From the NCBI GenBank assembly GCA_964036045.1, contig OZ038388.1, positions 8,718,223 to 8,782,222 on the forward strand: a stretch of 64,000 nucleotides of DNA, given 5' to 3'. Below are positions 43,062-54,855 of the stretch, in pieces. This stretch comes from Eutreptiella sp. 'Long Island Sound 2002' (Eukaryota > Euglenozoa > Euglenophyceae > Eutreptiales > Eutreptiaceae). The notes beneath the pieces were generated by a model, which was given only the letters and a program-made list of their open reading frames with translations, was not told the DNA's origin and did no database searches. Within the stretch, counting starts at the first letter, position 1. Each line of letters starts with the position of its first letter. The translations under genes and the position numbers were made by a program.

Positions 43062-44239
43062 CTACACCCCTCTCCCATACTCTATGTGGCTCCACTCTAA
43101 GGTACGTGCCAAGGGTACAACTTGGTGCATACACGTAGCGGAAGGGACTAAACTCGTTCAAAATGGGCTCAAAATGGGCTCAAAACACTTGTTTGTGCAC
43201 CCCCAATGGTCCAAGATCACTTTTGGAAAAATGTGTTTTTGACCAATTTTTCACCCATTTTTGCTCCCAAAACGGCCCCTTTTCAAGGAATATTGGGATT
43301 TCCATGGGCCAAAACCCGTCCAAATGGGCTCAAAATGGACTAGAAACACTTGTTTGAGCATCCCAAATGGTCCAGGATCACTTTCGGAAAAATGTGTTTT
43401 TGACCCATTTTTGACCCACTTTTGGTCGCAAAACGGCCCATTTTCAAGGCATTTTGGGATTTTCCATGGCCCAAAAAACTGCGCCACCACGGGCTCAAAA
43501 CGGCCTAAAAAAACTTGTTTGAGCATCCCAAGTGATCTAGGAACAACTTTGGAAAAAATGTTTTTTTTCGCCCTGGCGACCCTGGTGGACCCACTGTTGG
43601 CCCCCACTGTGCGTGGGCTGGCCGGCCCTCCGGCTGCACCAAGTGACCACTGGTACGGGGGTCTAGGCGTCCGTTTGGGCGATTCCGAGGGGTGGAAACC
43701 ACAAACAGTGGGGGGTTGCGGGTGGAGTAGGTGCCCTCGGAATTCGGTTCTGAGCCACGTAGCCCAAGATACGGCCCGTGCTTGGTTTCGGGGTGTTGGT
43801 GCACATTGCGCAGATTTTGGGGCTTTTTGGCGCCTTTTTGGGCCGTTTCTCGGACATAACGTGGAGTTGAAGGGCACTAGAGGGCTCTTTGACCCGGTGA
43901 AGTCAAGCCGCACGTGGAGTGTAGCCACCGTTTCGCTTCGATTGACCGTTTTGACTGGGTTTTGGGGCCGTTTTGGGCCAAAAAAGGCTGTTTTGGGGCA
44001 CAAAATGCGCAATTTTGGGAGGGCACCTCCCGACTTGGCGCCCACGCCCTGGGCCGCCACCGGTGAGTTTTTGGCTCAAAACTTGGATTTGGCAAGGGCA
44101 CCACCTAGGCTCTAGGATGGCTAGAGTAGAGTAGAGCCCGGAGCGATGAGGCCGAGCAATGGCCAAAACGGAAAGGAGAAGTGCTTGCTTGTTGCTTGCT
44201 TGTTGCTTGTTAGCTAGATTTAAGGGGAGAGGGGTGTAG
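43062..44239. mobile_element. TIR element type II (CTACACCCCTCTCCC ends), 1,178 bp
   Basis: The left end CTACACCCCTCTCCC (43062-43076) is exactly inverted at the right end (44225-44239). Both flanks read TAAT (43058-43061 and 44240-44243), a likely 4-bp duplication. The interior contains two to three 165-bp blocks (43150-43560) and resembles, in inverse orientation, the interior of the ACCGAGCTGG elements. The minus strand is open for 269 codons (43251-44060) with MLKQVFLGRFEP repeated after 55 residues. No transposase motif. Confidence 0.8.
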
Positions 44240-44243
44240 TAAT

Positions 44244-46900
44244 ATATGTATATACAATGCACATGTAGGCAAGGTGTATAGCACTGACTGCTAGCATATG
44301 AATAGCAAATGACAGGTCCTACGCTCGGGGCTAAAAAATTTAGGCACATAGCAAGCCGTCGGCTAGTGGCTTTTGTTTGTGTTGTCATTTCATGTTTTGA
44401 GATCGCTGCACGTCCACGGCATAAAGGACTTTGCTCATCGTACCAGTCCATGATTGGTGAGAATCAAACATGACATGCTAAAAAGTATGACATTGGCCAT
44501 TTAATCGTGGATGGAACATGGCCTTTTCATTACGTGCCACAACGACAATGGCCAATCATTGTTTCCTAAGTGTTGCGCCACGCACCGAATCGAAGAGTGG
44601 CTCTCAAATACATCCCTCATGGTGGCCATGTGAAGAAGTGTTGCACCATGCACCGAATCGAAGAGCGGCTATCAAATACACCTCTCATTAGATAGGGAAC
44701 TAGCAACTGTTTCCCATCTACGAACAGTGGCTTCACAAAAAGTCAAGCTTCGAATACGCACTCTATTTGGTAACGAAGGAAGATTCCATTCAGCTTTCCA
44801 AACTTCAAAAGCAGTGCATCGGTGAAGGCACAAGTATGCACACCATGATGACATCTTTTTGGGGGTTTAGCAAAGGTGTGGCACATGACTTGTCACCAGC
44901 GTGAGAGGCTCGAGCTAACAACCTGTGGACTTTGCCTTGCCCACCATCACCCATGACATGTCACAAACAACCACCAAACAGCGTCAATCATAATAAAATC
45001 CGTGCTTGCAAAAAAGGGGTTTCTTAACACATGGGTCCAAAAAAGGTACAAGTCGTCGGACACGATTGGACTTGCTTGACGCAAAAGAACCAACAGACCA
45101 ACGCGACAAGTTGTAAAATCAAGTGCCAAAACGGACAATCACCTAGAAATGATGATCTTTGTCTGCAAACGGTAAATTGTAGCAAAATTGGTTTCACTGC
45201 ACACTACCCCACCTGGAAAGACCCCCCTCCAGGTGCCTAGGGTAGGTGGTGAGGAACTTCCTGTTTCATGGCTGGCCTATGAACCTTGGGGTTGTGGAGC
45301 GAGTAGCTCTGTTGGGAGGGCAAGAAGTGTCGATGGGATCCCCTCGTTGGCACTTCCAGTGGCCTCTTGAGGTGCTTTTCTTATGTAGGAGGGTGTTGGA
45401 TGAGTTTGGCCCTCAAACCAGACCCCTCCCTCCCAACCCTTGATGAGATGTGCTGAGATGCCACAAGAATCTATGTGGTTGAAAACCAAGACTCCCACTT
45501 CTGGAGCTTGGTTGGACTTACTTTTGCTTGTCAACACCCGGGCTAACATTCGACTTGGTTTTCTTGCGAGATTTTGCCTGGAATTTGGGGAATTTGGGGA
45601 ATACAATCTTTGTTTTCTTCAGACATGCCCGAAGTCAAAGAGACACAACACCACACACCCACACCAAAGCCCCACACCCCAAACGCATTCCTACCCGCCA
45701 ACCATGCTAGTTCGAAATAACCTCTTGGTGCAAGTGGGCGCTCGCAGTGGGCGCCTGGGCGCTTGTAGCGCTCAAGTGACGCTCAAGTGGGCAGAGGCAG
45801 GGCGCTGCAGGGGTGCCCTGCAAGCACTCTCAAATGGGTGTTTAGCAGGTGAAGCGCTCTCAAGTGGGCGTGTGGATTTGGCCAAAAAAGACATCATAAA
45901 TCATAATGTATCAACTAAAGCTAAAGTATTGGTTAGAAGTGATTTAGAAAATTATTTGTCATCGAATCGTTCTATTCTTGGTTTCCCTCGGTCAAATTTT
46001 GGTCCCGAACATTTCCGATCCAAAGCGTGGGGCACTGGCACTGGAGTCTGGAAGCGCACGCACCGGAAAGAAGCGTGGCAGACGGGCCCTATTGGAAAGT
46101 TGCAGTGTGATGTCTCCTGGTCCCAACGTCCAAATCGAAGAGGGAAACTATTTATTGTATTCTTCCCAAATTCCCAATCGATTCTCTTGGCTGATAATTT
46201 TTTGGATACTTGTTGTGCGCTCTGGCCCCTCGGAATATCTTGAGCAAAGAGTGCTCGATGTTTGTCTTTGGCTTTTGGCAGCCGCACAATCTCTTTCCTT
46301 CTTTTTGTTCAGTGACACTGGTTCAGCTCGCATACTTTAGCCACGATGTACTTTCGGAAGGTGTGACACTTGTATGCTTGTATCGATGCCCTACTCTTCG
46401 TGCCTTCTCATTTGAGAGTTTCCTTCTCTTTTGGTTGTCTCAGATAGGACAAGTGTGGACAAGAAAAGAGTATTGTGTTGGGAGGTGGGAATTAAAGCAT
46501 CCGCCTTATTTGGCTCTAGTAGTTGGATCTAGTAACATTGGATGTAGCAATTGGGAAACAGTGGACCGTACCGAATATTCTACTAGGGTTCTCTTTGGTG
46601 CACAATTCAACTTGTCGGTGAACTATTGGTCCCAATTTGGCTGAAGGTGGGAGGGGGGTGAATTGTGCATTGCGGGCAATGAGCCAATATGACAATAGGA
46701 CCTAGAATCCGGAGGGGGTAAGGCCTAGACGGTGTGTAGAAACTACAAAACTGTCATAGTGCTAGTAGGCGAGGCATCGAAGGAACTTGCTTGTCGGCTC
46801 GTAGTAGTCAACTAGAATAAGACATAATTGATTGACGGACGAAGCTGTGTGATATGTTGGTATTTTACCTCGCCCTTCTCGGTTCGAGTCGTCTTCTTAT
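44244..46900. other. Gene-poor stretch
   Basis: An imperfect tandem pair of about 66 bp (GCACCGAATCGAAGAGTGGC / GCACCGAATCGAAGAGCGGC) lies near 44580-44690. The plus strand at 45950-46644 has open segments in different frames with ordinary protein composition, so decayed coding DNA is possible. Nothing could be identified. Confidence 0.4.
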
Positions 46901-46939
46901 GCATGATTTCCTCCATATTTGTCGTAGAGCTAGCGACTT

Positions 46940-48212
46940 TTGGGGACCGACGCCATGGCGGCGCTTTTTGCAGCAGCGGAGGTGGGTGGCCTAAAGGCCA
47001 CCAATGCGGCCGAAGGAAGAAGGGAAAGGGCCTGGATTGGCCAAACGACTCACGCAAACTTTGATTGCGAAATCTACGTCAAAAGGTTTGCATTTTACAT
47101 CCATAGCTTTGGACATTGCGTTGCTTCAAAGCCGGATCCACTTGCCGTTGTAGCCGACTTTCCCACTTCCTTCTTGGTTTCCGTAGTTCGCGACAAAAAG
47201 TCAACGAGTACTCGGCCTTCATGCCCGATGATATGTACAGCCACCCTTACATCAATAATATTTGCTTCATCGTCACCCCAAAACAAAATGTAATGCTTAT
47301 GCCTTGGGCCACTCACGGCCAAGGGGCTAAGTACACCTTGCACTTGGTGGAGGCGGATACTTTCCAAGGTGATAGACTATCTCATGCCCTTTCGGGGGAT
47401 GTCTCCGGAGAATTGTTCCCCGACTTGACGTTCACGCGACAAGTTTGGCACCGGGAAGGCAGGTTTGCGATTGGGATGGGAAGGCTTTTGCACGTAGGGT
47501 GTGCCCATTTGAACCTTGGTGTCCTATGAATGTGCACATGGGCGCTGTACAAGGTTTCAGAGCAAAATTACCCCATTCTTGGTTGGACACGTGTCCCAAA
47601 GGTTGCACCTACAATGGTAACCATGCCGCGTGCATGAATACCATCCACCACATTATTCAGGGATATTGCAAGCAACTTGTCATACAAGGGGTGTCACCAT
47701 GTGGAAGTTCAATTGCCCCGGTGCCCTCCGACACTCCATGAACCTGATGGAAGAAGCACTCTCCATAGTTGTGGCATATAAAAGACTGTAGATGTAAGGG
47801 AGTGTGCATTCTCTCAAACCGGCTTGCTTGCTTTGCTCTGCTTCCGTCCGCTAGGTTTTGGATCGAGAAGGGGTACATATCTTATCACTTCCACAACAAG
47901 CAATTTCGCTTAGTGGCGATGATCCATACCGACAGCCACGTGTGGGCAAGCTACATATCCGCGCCATTTACGAGCCTTGCGAAACGGAAAGGCCGCGTAC
48001 ACAATTACGATCCGGTCGCCGCAAAAATCACTCGACAAATGAATGCCGAGGCTCGAAGAAGGCAAAAGGTAGGTGGGCTAGTGGGTTGTATGAGTAGTTC
48101 GATGACGCGGCGGCATGCATTCGCGCCATTCGGGTTGTACCGCAGGTTTGGCGTTGCTCGTGGTAGAAGTTTGCTCACACCAAAGGCCATGAAGGAACGC
48201 ACATTGTTTACC
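46940..48212 (+). pseudogene. Decayed or multi-exon coding region of unknown family
   Basis: Several plus-strand frames read well in turn: MGTDAMAALFAAAEVGGL (46940), VNEYSAFMPDDMYSHPYINN (from about 47197) and VCDWDGKAFARRVCPFEPWC (from about 47463). The last is followed by SWLDTCPKGCTYNGNHAACM, both Cys-rich. From about 47860, ISYHFHNKQFRLVAMIHTDS follows. Frame changes lack convincing GT-AG sites everywhere, so either short introns or frameshifts are involved. The Cys/His spacing suggests metal binding, but the family is not recognised. It may be the 5' part of the unit that includes 48219-49301. Confidence 0.35.
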
Positions 48213-48218
48213 TAGGAG

Positions 48219-49301
48219 ATGGAAGAATTGGCGGCATCGCGCGCAAATGGGGACATGGACGGGAAGGACGATGCGGAGTCAGACGGTGAAGGGAATTCTC
48301 CCGAGGAACCTCACTTTGGCCCCGCTCCTCGTGGTTCTTCCCAAGGGACCCCCCTACCGTCGACAACACGTGGTGGCGACGCGCCTATGACAACCAAGGG
48401 CGGGGTTCCAGGGGAATCCTCCGTGCGGCAAGAGCAACCATGCTCCGTCGCGATGGCGAAGGAATACGGCGTGAGTGTCGAGGATAGTGCCGTCGTCATG
48501 GCTTTGATGCAAATGGTAAAAGGGAAGAAAGACTCCCCTGCGTCCAAGTCTCGCAGCGATTCATTTGGGTTGCCTGCTAGCCCCAAGTTGCAATGGCCTT
48601 CCGAGGACAACAGTGCGAAGGCGAAATCAGAGGCAACTATGCGTCAATTCACGACGAACGCGCAAGGTGCGCGGCCGATTTCCTCGCATGACGTAAACGG
48701 GGTGGCGGAGCACTGGGCGGCCGACCAGCAATGCCCAGCTTTCAGCATGTTGGGTCCGGGATCAAGCTCCGAGGACCACCAACCCGCGTCGCCAATCATT
48801 CCTCAACGTCCAGACTCCCCTCAGCGTATTGGAAGCGTCCGCTTCTCGTCTCTCTGTTTTGCGCTCCGCGACGACAATTTTTGCCAAGACAAACGACCAC
48901 CCCCCCTTATTACGGATGCTAGCATTGTGCCGCTAACCCTTACAGTAGCTCCCGTGGGCAATTGTCACGTGCCACCGATGGATACGTTGGTGGAGTTAGG
49001 CCGCGTTGTCAACCTTCGGGACATGGTCACCCAAATGGGGTTCACGTGGCCCTCCGACGACGTGCTAGTCAAGGTTTTGGGTGCGGAGACCCACAATGAA
49101 TTCATCGTCATCAGCAGTGTCCGGCACTTTGTCGCCATGGTGTGTTCCGTTGAGGGCTGGTTGGTGGATATTTGTGTGGGTGGCGGTGTAGAGTGGTCCT
49201 CGCTCGTGGCCAACAAGTCCATTCGCTCGGTTGGTCAGTGTATTACCTCCTCCAACCTTCCCAAAACAGCATTGCCCATTTTGGCTGCTCGGGGAGAATA
49301 G
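48219..49301 (+). CDS. Unidentified 360-residue protein
   Basis: ATG at 48219 (MEELAASRANGDMDGKDDAE), stop at 49301; GC-rich third positions. The N-terminal half is low-complexity, rich in Ser, Pro, Gly and acids. The C-terminal 110 residues look globular: GRVVNLRDMVTQMGFTWPSD, then HNEFIVISSVRHFVAMVCSV and EGWLVDICVGGGVEWSSL. The H-F...W-x-x-D layout is reminiscent of papain-fold peptidases of the Ulp1/Josephin kind, but no catalytic Cys motif is obvious; that is a guess. It could be the 3' exon of a longer gene or a transposon-borne ORF. Confidence 0.5.
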   Translation: MEELAASRANGDMDGKDDAESDGEGNSPEEPHFGPAPRGSSQGTPLPSTTRGGDAPMTTKGGVPGESSVRQEQPCSVAMAKEYGVSVEDSAVVMALMQMVKGKKDSPASKSRSDSFGLPASPKLQWPSEDNSAKAKSEATMRQFTTNAQGARPISSHDVNGVAEHWAADQQCPAFSMLGPGSSSEDHQPASPIIPQRPDSPQRIGSVRFSSLCFALRDDNFCQDKRPPPLITDASIVPLTLTVAPVGNCHVPPMDTLVELGRVVNLRDMVTQMGFTWPSDDVLVKVLGAETHNEFIVISSVRHFVAMVCSVEGWLVDICVGGGVEWSSLVANKSIRSVGQCITSSNLPKTALPILAARGE

Positions 49302-52300
49302 CTGATCCTCACGTTGTTGGGCACGGGCCCAACTGGGGCTAAGGCAGTTGACGAATCGTGCGTTCCAATCGCATAATGGGCCAGTCCTCGGCGTATATAC
49401 TGATGAGGGAATGTAGCTGAGGGCGCAGTTGACCTCCATACCTCGCATTGCAATCTTCCCTCCCTGCCCCCCTCAGCCCCACAACCTAAGCCAAGTGTGT
49501 GGCGGCGCGAACCAGATGCTGTCCCCGTAACCACCAAACCAACCACCCAACCAGCCTCAAATAAGCCGCCCCCTCCAACCGCATCTCACGAGTTTGACAA
49601 CAATCGACGTGTGCGAATGCGCCATGTGAGGAGGCATCAGCAAACCGTGTTTCACCAAGGGCCGCTCGTGAGGGTGCGTGTAGGTGTCTGCTGCTGCGTC
49701 GGGGTGATGGAATCGGGGTCGCGGATTGTGCATCAACACCCTTTGTAGCGGTAAATGCATCCTCACAATGAAGAATATTTTTAGTTCTTGCGTGCCCCAG
49801 GTTACTGTTGATTAATTAACAGCATGGCAGAACGTTGAGGCTCATGGATCCTCCAAACTTTCCGAACGTTCTTCACGCGCTCCTTCTTTTTTGGGGGGGG
49901 GGGTCTGCGGCGGTGCGGGGGAAGGTGGCTGCAGTTACAAGAAACCTCGTTTCATGACGGCCCCATGCCTACAACGATAATTATCCGGTGTCCAGGGCCA
50001 CCTGAAATAGAACATGGGCAGAAGCACTGCATTGGAACCTCCCCGCCAGCCAGGCCAGCTGCGAACCACTGTGGACCCGTGATTACCGGAAGGTTTTCCA
50101 GCCTGTCCCCGGTCTCAGCTGGGGTGCGTTAAAGAATGGGGCAGGGGCGGAAAGAGAAATTCCTTTGTTTTCCGTGTACCAAAGATAACCGAAGGGTTGA
50201 AGTGACCAGTTGCGGTTCACGGACTGCGGCATGACTGTGCAGTGACCGGGTGTTGGGCGATTACATGACCATCCTCGCTGTGTGGCTCCCATCGCATGGA
50301 GATTCGAGTTGAGTTCTTGGGTTCTCACTCATTATAGTAGACATTCCTATATCCAGCATCTGTTAAAGTTTGGATTGCATGCTGCTGGCACCGAAACAAT
50401 TGATTCTCCATCGAACCCTGAGCAACCCCGAACCCTGAGCCCCCAACAACCCATCCCTCATTCCCAGCCACTGTGGTGTTGATATCTCAGATTTGCAGTG
50501 TGGCAAGCAACTCCTTATCAGCCTCCAAGCTCGCGAACAACGTGTTGTTGGCAGCCGTGGCCCGGCCTGTTGCCGTACTCCTCAAGGCCGCACAGTGGAG
50601 ACCACCGTTCAACCCGTTGACCCTTCAGGAGTCCATGACCGCCCTCGTTGTGACGTATCTGCACTGCTGCCGAAACAGACCACAGTCAGACAAGTCATCA
50701 GAACAACATGCTCTTGACATTTTAGGTCGAACGGGGGGCAGGGCGTGCTGAGGACTGGGCTGGTGTTTGAAGGCATGCAGCCGGGATTGGTGATTGTCAG
50801 CGGCAAAGAGGGCTGATGAGAAATGTGGAGGGTCCTCTTGCAAAGGTTTGGTGAGGAGTGGTGTGGGTTGTAGATCACTGGCCGCACTGCACTGTAACCC
50901 ACAAGAACCCAATGTCGTTGGCTTCAAACGCCTTGTGATAGCCAAGAATGACCAAAGAAGCCATTTTACCCTTAATCTCGATGATGCGTCTAGGCAGGGC
51001 CCAAAATGACCCAAATGCTTAGCAGAAACAGCCATTCTTGGCCCGAAATGTCCATAAGCCGCTTGTCTGAACCCAGCCCTCCCTCCACCCCAAACATTTA
51101 CATTTTCCCTGCTGTCGCTCATCCCCTGCACCCCCCGACAAAGCCTGCTCCAGCTCGCCTGTGGTCCAAGGTTGACACGGATTGAGTAGGATTATTGAGG
51201 GGTTTCAACTCCAGGCAAAGACAAAGAGTTAAGCACCACATCAATTGACGTCCGCACTGCTCCCTCGGAGGCGTAGATGCACAAACCAAGAACGTGCAGG
51301 TGCACCACAGTGTTCAGGACACAATCGGCTTGAGGGCTTGTGGACTCTGTGCAGCCCCCAGACACCCTCCACAGCCTGCGCAATCATCACTCGACGAACT
51401 GCATCACTGCTACCAACCCTTTCCACCTTCTACCCTCAAGAGAAATCAGCATTGGGATTGGGGGAATTGAGAATATTGAGATAACCCTCACAGCTTCAAT
51501 GGGATGATCCGCAGACGGGTTAGGATTCGATGCGCTTATTGTGGAGACCGGCACCGCTGGGCACAAGCACACACCTGAGTCCGCTTGGGTGTGTGGCGGG
51601 AAGGAGTGCATATGATATGGTGGTTGCTATTACCCCGACCGGCAGGCCCTTTGGGAGCCGACCAACACAGCGGTTTTCCATATTTTCGAGGGCAGAAAAG
51701 AGTTGTACCGTTTGGCCGATTCGCGGGACTGTAGGGCAAATTAGCCATGTTACTGAAGAGTAGCCAATGTCTGGGATGCAACCAGGCAAGGCGCCATTGT
51801 TGCTTTCAGCTCAAATTTTTAGCAGCTATGTGCAAGATGCTCCACAAACCCCCACAATTGTCAGCATGCGTTAATTCCAGCTTGGGTCCGTGTCGGTTTT
51901 GGCTCCAGAAGAATGTCTCAAATGGGTGTTGCATTGACACCGCAAACAATACGCGGCACAACCTTGCCAATCTACGTGCAGCCACACACAAGCATGCACC
52001 ATACATCTTCAGGTTGGGGTGCCTCCCGCATCTCCAATGTGGCGGCGTTGAGTACGAACCTGGACCTTTTTGTAGCGATCGCCAAGGTTGAGATCAAGTT
52101 TGCTTGCCATTCACCCGTGACTTTCCAAGACGTCCAGTTGATGTTGGGGTGTGTGCCACTCCCATCAGACATCCTGCCTACTTTTTTGTTCACCATTCTC
52201 TTCTCTGGGGCAACAATCACAGGAGGAAGCATGCTGCCATTGCGGGCTTCTGATGCTGCGTTCTGGAGCTGCTGGTGCAGCTGGGACTTGGGCTGGGGAC

Positions 52301-52435
52301 TAGGCTTGGGTGAGGTGGGGCTGTCTCTGGGGCCCGTTGTCCTCCAGGCAAAAGAGCTCCTGCAAGGCTGGGGACGCCAGACCGACCAGGTCCTCGGCAC
52401 ACGGGAGCGCAGTCACGTTCCGCTTTTTGTCGCAG
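49302..52435. other. Intergenic or intronic stretch before the acetyltransferase exons
   Basis: Poly-G at 49888-49899. Open segments exist on the plus strand (50480-50750) and on the minus strand near 51970-52330 (NAASEARNGSMLPPVIVAPE). Either could be an exon, but neither can be tied to a family or splice partner. Confidence 0.35.
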
Positions 52436-52800
52436 GGACGCCGCTGGTTGCAAAGATGTTTCCACATCTTTAGCGCACTTGAAGTGTCTCCGCCGGTGGC
52501 GTGGCGACGAGGTGGCGCGGCAACAGATTCAGCAGTTGCATGCGCAGCCCACTTCCCTGGACCGTGCGCGTGTCATGGTGCATCCTCTGGCGCACGGGCG
52601 TCTGCCTCTGCGGCCTGTGCGGCCCATTATCACAGAAGCAGATTTGCAGCAGACCGGCGGCACCCCACTCGTAGGGGCCGGAATGTGTGTGGTGCAGCAG
52701 ATGGGGATTGCTGACTCCGAGGCTGTGGATGCTGACGCCACCGATTCGTGTTTGGTGGGCCAGGTCGTGGCCAAGCTCGTAGCCCACTCCTTTGCTGCAG
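52436..52800 (+). CDS. Internal exon of the acetyltransferase gene (inferred)
   Basis: The acceptor is TTTTTGTCGCAG|GGACGCC and the donor GCTGCAG|GTTTGCG. Read from 52437 the frame is open for 121 codons: DAAGCKDVSTSLAHLKCLRR, later RPIITEADLQQTGGTPLVGA and CLVGQVVAKLVAHSFAA. It leaves phase 1, which matches the two-base start of 55862-56919 (SFAA|A ADSTTG). That junction is the reason for placing it in the same gene; upstream exons were not found. Confidence 0.5.
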
Positions 52801-53471
52801 GTTTGCGTGTTATTGTGGCCGTGCATTGTGCGTCATGTTATCTGTTGTGTCATGTTATGCATCGTGCGTCGTGTGTTGTGTGTGTTGGCAACAAAGGAGT
52901 GGTTCCTATGCCCTACGCCCACGGATCCATCGCCCCAAAGGGTCAGAGAAGCAGTTGGTAAAGCATTCCTCCAGCACATGTACACACATCAATGCACACA
53001 CAAAATGGAAGGAAAGGACACACAGAACAAGGCGCACCGATACCACTGCTGCGAGTACGGTGTATCATTTTTTTTCGGTATCTCCGTAGCCTGTATTTCA
53101 TGGGACTCAACTGCCAACCCTCCTGGTGTCCAGGTCTTACTCTCAAGAAAGCTGCCTGGTGCGGTCGTGTGCATGTGGTTCTTTGCTTAATCAGCCACGT
53201 GCCAAAAAATTCACACCATCATTGAATGGTCACTGCTCGTGTGTTGGGGGCGGGGGGTGGGATTGGGGCAGGTTGCGGAGGAGACATGTTGTACGGAGTT
53301 GCAGTGGGAGTGGTGCTTGTGGGGGCATGGTTGGCAATGGTTGCTTAAGGAGTAGTTATCCCAAGTGGTGTTCAGCTTGGAGAGGACCGGATATCAGCAA
53401 TGTCAAGACCATGAGCCTCAAGAGGGAACATGCAGCCATTCAGGAAATTGTGTCCACATGACATAATGGCT

Positions 53472-53638
53472 GGGGTATGTGTGTGGGTAAGAGGCATGGT
53501 GTTGGTCAAGGTGCAGCCAAGGTGCATTGTTCCATTTGGGTAGCAAGCAGACACAATCTTAAGGGATCAAGTGGGCAAGGTGCAACAAAGAGACGGATGT
53601 ATGCACGTGGAAGTGACGCATCACGGTCCCAATCGGAA
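53472..53638. repeat. 167-bp direct repeat, copy 1
   Basis: Matches 54689-54855 at a 1,217-bp offset with only scattered substitutions. Both are open on the plus strand (HCSIWVASRHNLKGSSGQGA). No terminal inverted repeats seen. Confidence 0.92.
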
Positions 53639-54688
53639 ATGCAATCCGATTGCTGCAGCGACAATGAATGAGGTACGAGAGGCACAACAGTGACTCAGGG
53701 TCTAGTTACACCTAGCAAGAACTAGGGTCTAGTTACACCCAACAAGAACCGTTGTGGGCATGGGACTTTGACCATTTACGTGGAGTACCATGCCTACCGC
53801 AAGCATTAGGGTTGAGGGCTGTGAATGACATGTGTGTGTGTTGGCACCTACCACCTCCCGAAATTGGAACAAGAGTCTCCACAACCAGTTGCGTGACGGC
53901 TGAGGGTTGTAAAAGCAACATGCCTACCACCATTTCGAAGGGTGGAAGAAACAAAACTGCCAAGGATACAAGCATACTAGATGGCCAAGTCTAGGGGGGA
54001 CATCAACACAAGATGTGACTGTTCGACCTCGTAGACTAATTGGCTCCAGTTGATGCAGGTTAGTTGTTCGGCACATATGTCATGGTCATGTTCATCGCAG
54101 CCGTACTGCGGACTGGCCAACGACTATTTTGCCAGCCACTCGTATCTGATGTCACTGTTGCTCTGGCATGCTGTGTAATGGCTGACCCAGGTAGATGTGA
54201 CACAAGTTTGCGTTACCATGTGCCGTATGTACGCACAGCCATTGCAGACGTAGTGTCCCACTCCCGCTGGCGATGGTGATGAGAGTCGGGGAATACGACC
54301 AATATTAGTGCTGGATCTCCTCGGGACCACCAGACAGGCACTCAGTCGTTTGGTGAAAAATATGGTGCTCGGGTCACCGAAATTGTCCCAGGTGGCGCTC
54401 GAGCTGAGCCATTGTTGGACTCGGGGGCCGTCACAAGTCAGTGGGACAAGTAGCCAGGCTTGCGGATGCGGGGGGCGGGGCGAAAGCAAAAGTTGGGGCC
54501 CCGCTTGCCCCTCCACCTAACCGCAAGGTTGCCTCGTGTGAAACACCTTGTCACCCCGCCACGGCGGCGGCGGCGGCGGCGGCCACCACCGCCGCTGGCA
54601 CAACATATCATCCACGTGCCATGGTGCCCCAAATGACCTCCCATCCTAGCACCAGACAACTCTGCTGCATGTCCAGGACACAGTGGCG

Positions 54689-54855
54689 GGGGTATGTGTG
54701 TGGGTAAGAGCCATGGTATTGGTCAAGGTGCAGCCAGGGTGCATTGTTCCATTTGGGTAGCAAGCAGACACAATCTTAAGGGATCAAGTGGGCAAGGTGC
54801 AACAAAGAGACGGATGTATGCACGTGGAAGTGACGCATCACGGGCCCAATCAGAA
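54689..54855. repeat. 167-bp direct repeat, copy 2
   Basis: Partner of 53472-53638. The pair brackets about 1.05 kb of unique sequence, as in a small LTR-type element or a local duplication. Confidence 0.92.

Noticed and set aside
43251-44060. 269-codon minus-strand ORF in the 43-kb TIR element (and 206/221-codon relatives)
   Set aside because: Not called as a gene: composition follows CAAAAATGGG repeat DNA and no domain is visible. Kept as a finding because the frame is shared among copies.
51913-52473. 186-codon plus-strand ORF
   Set aside because: The minus strand over the same stretch looks more protein-like, and neither has splice or family support.
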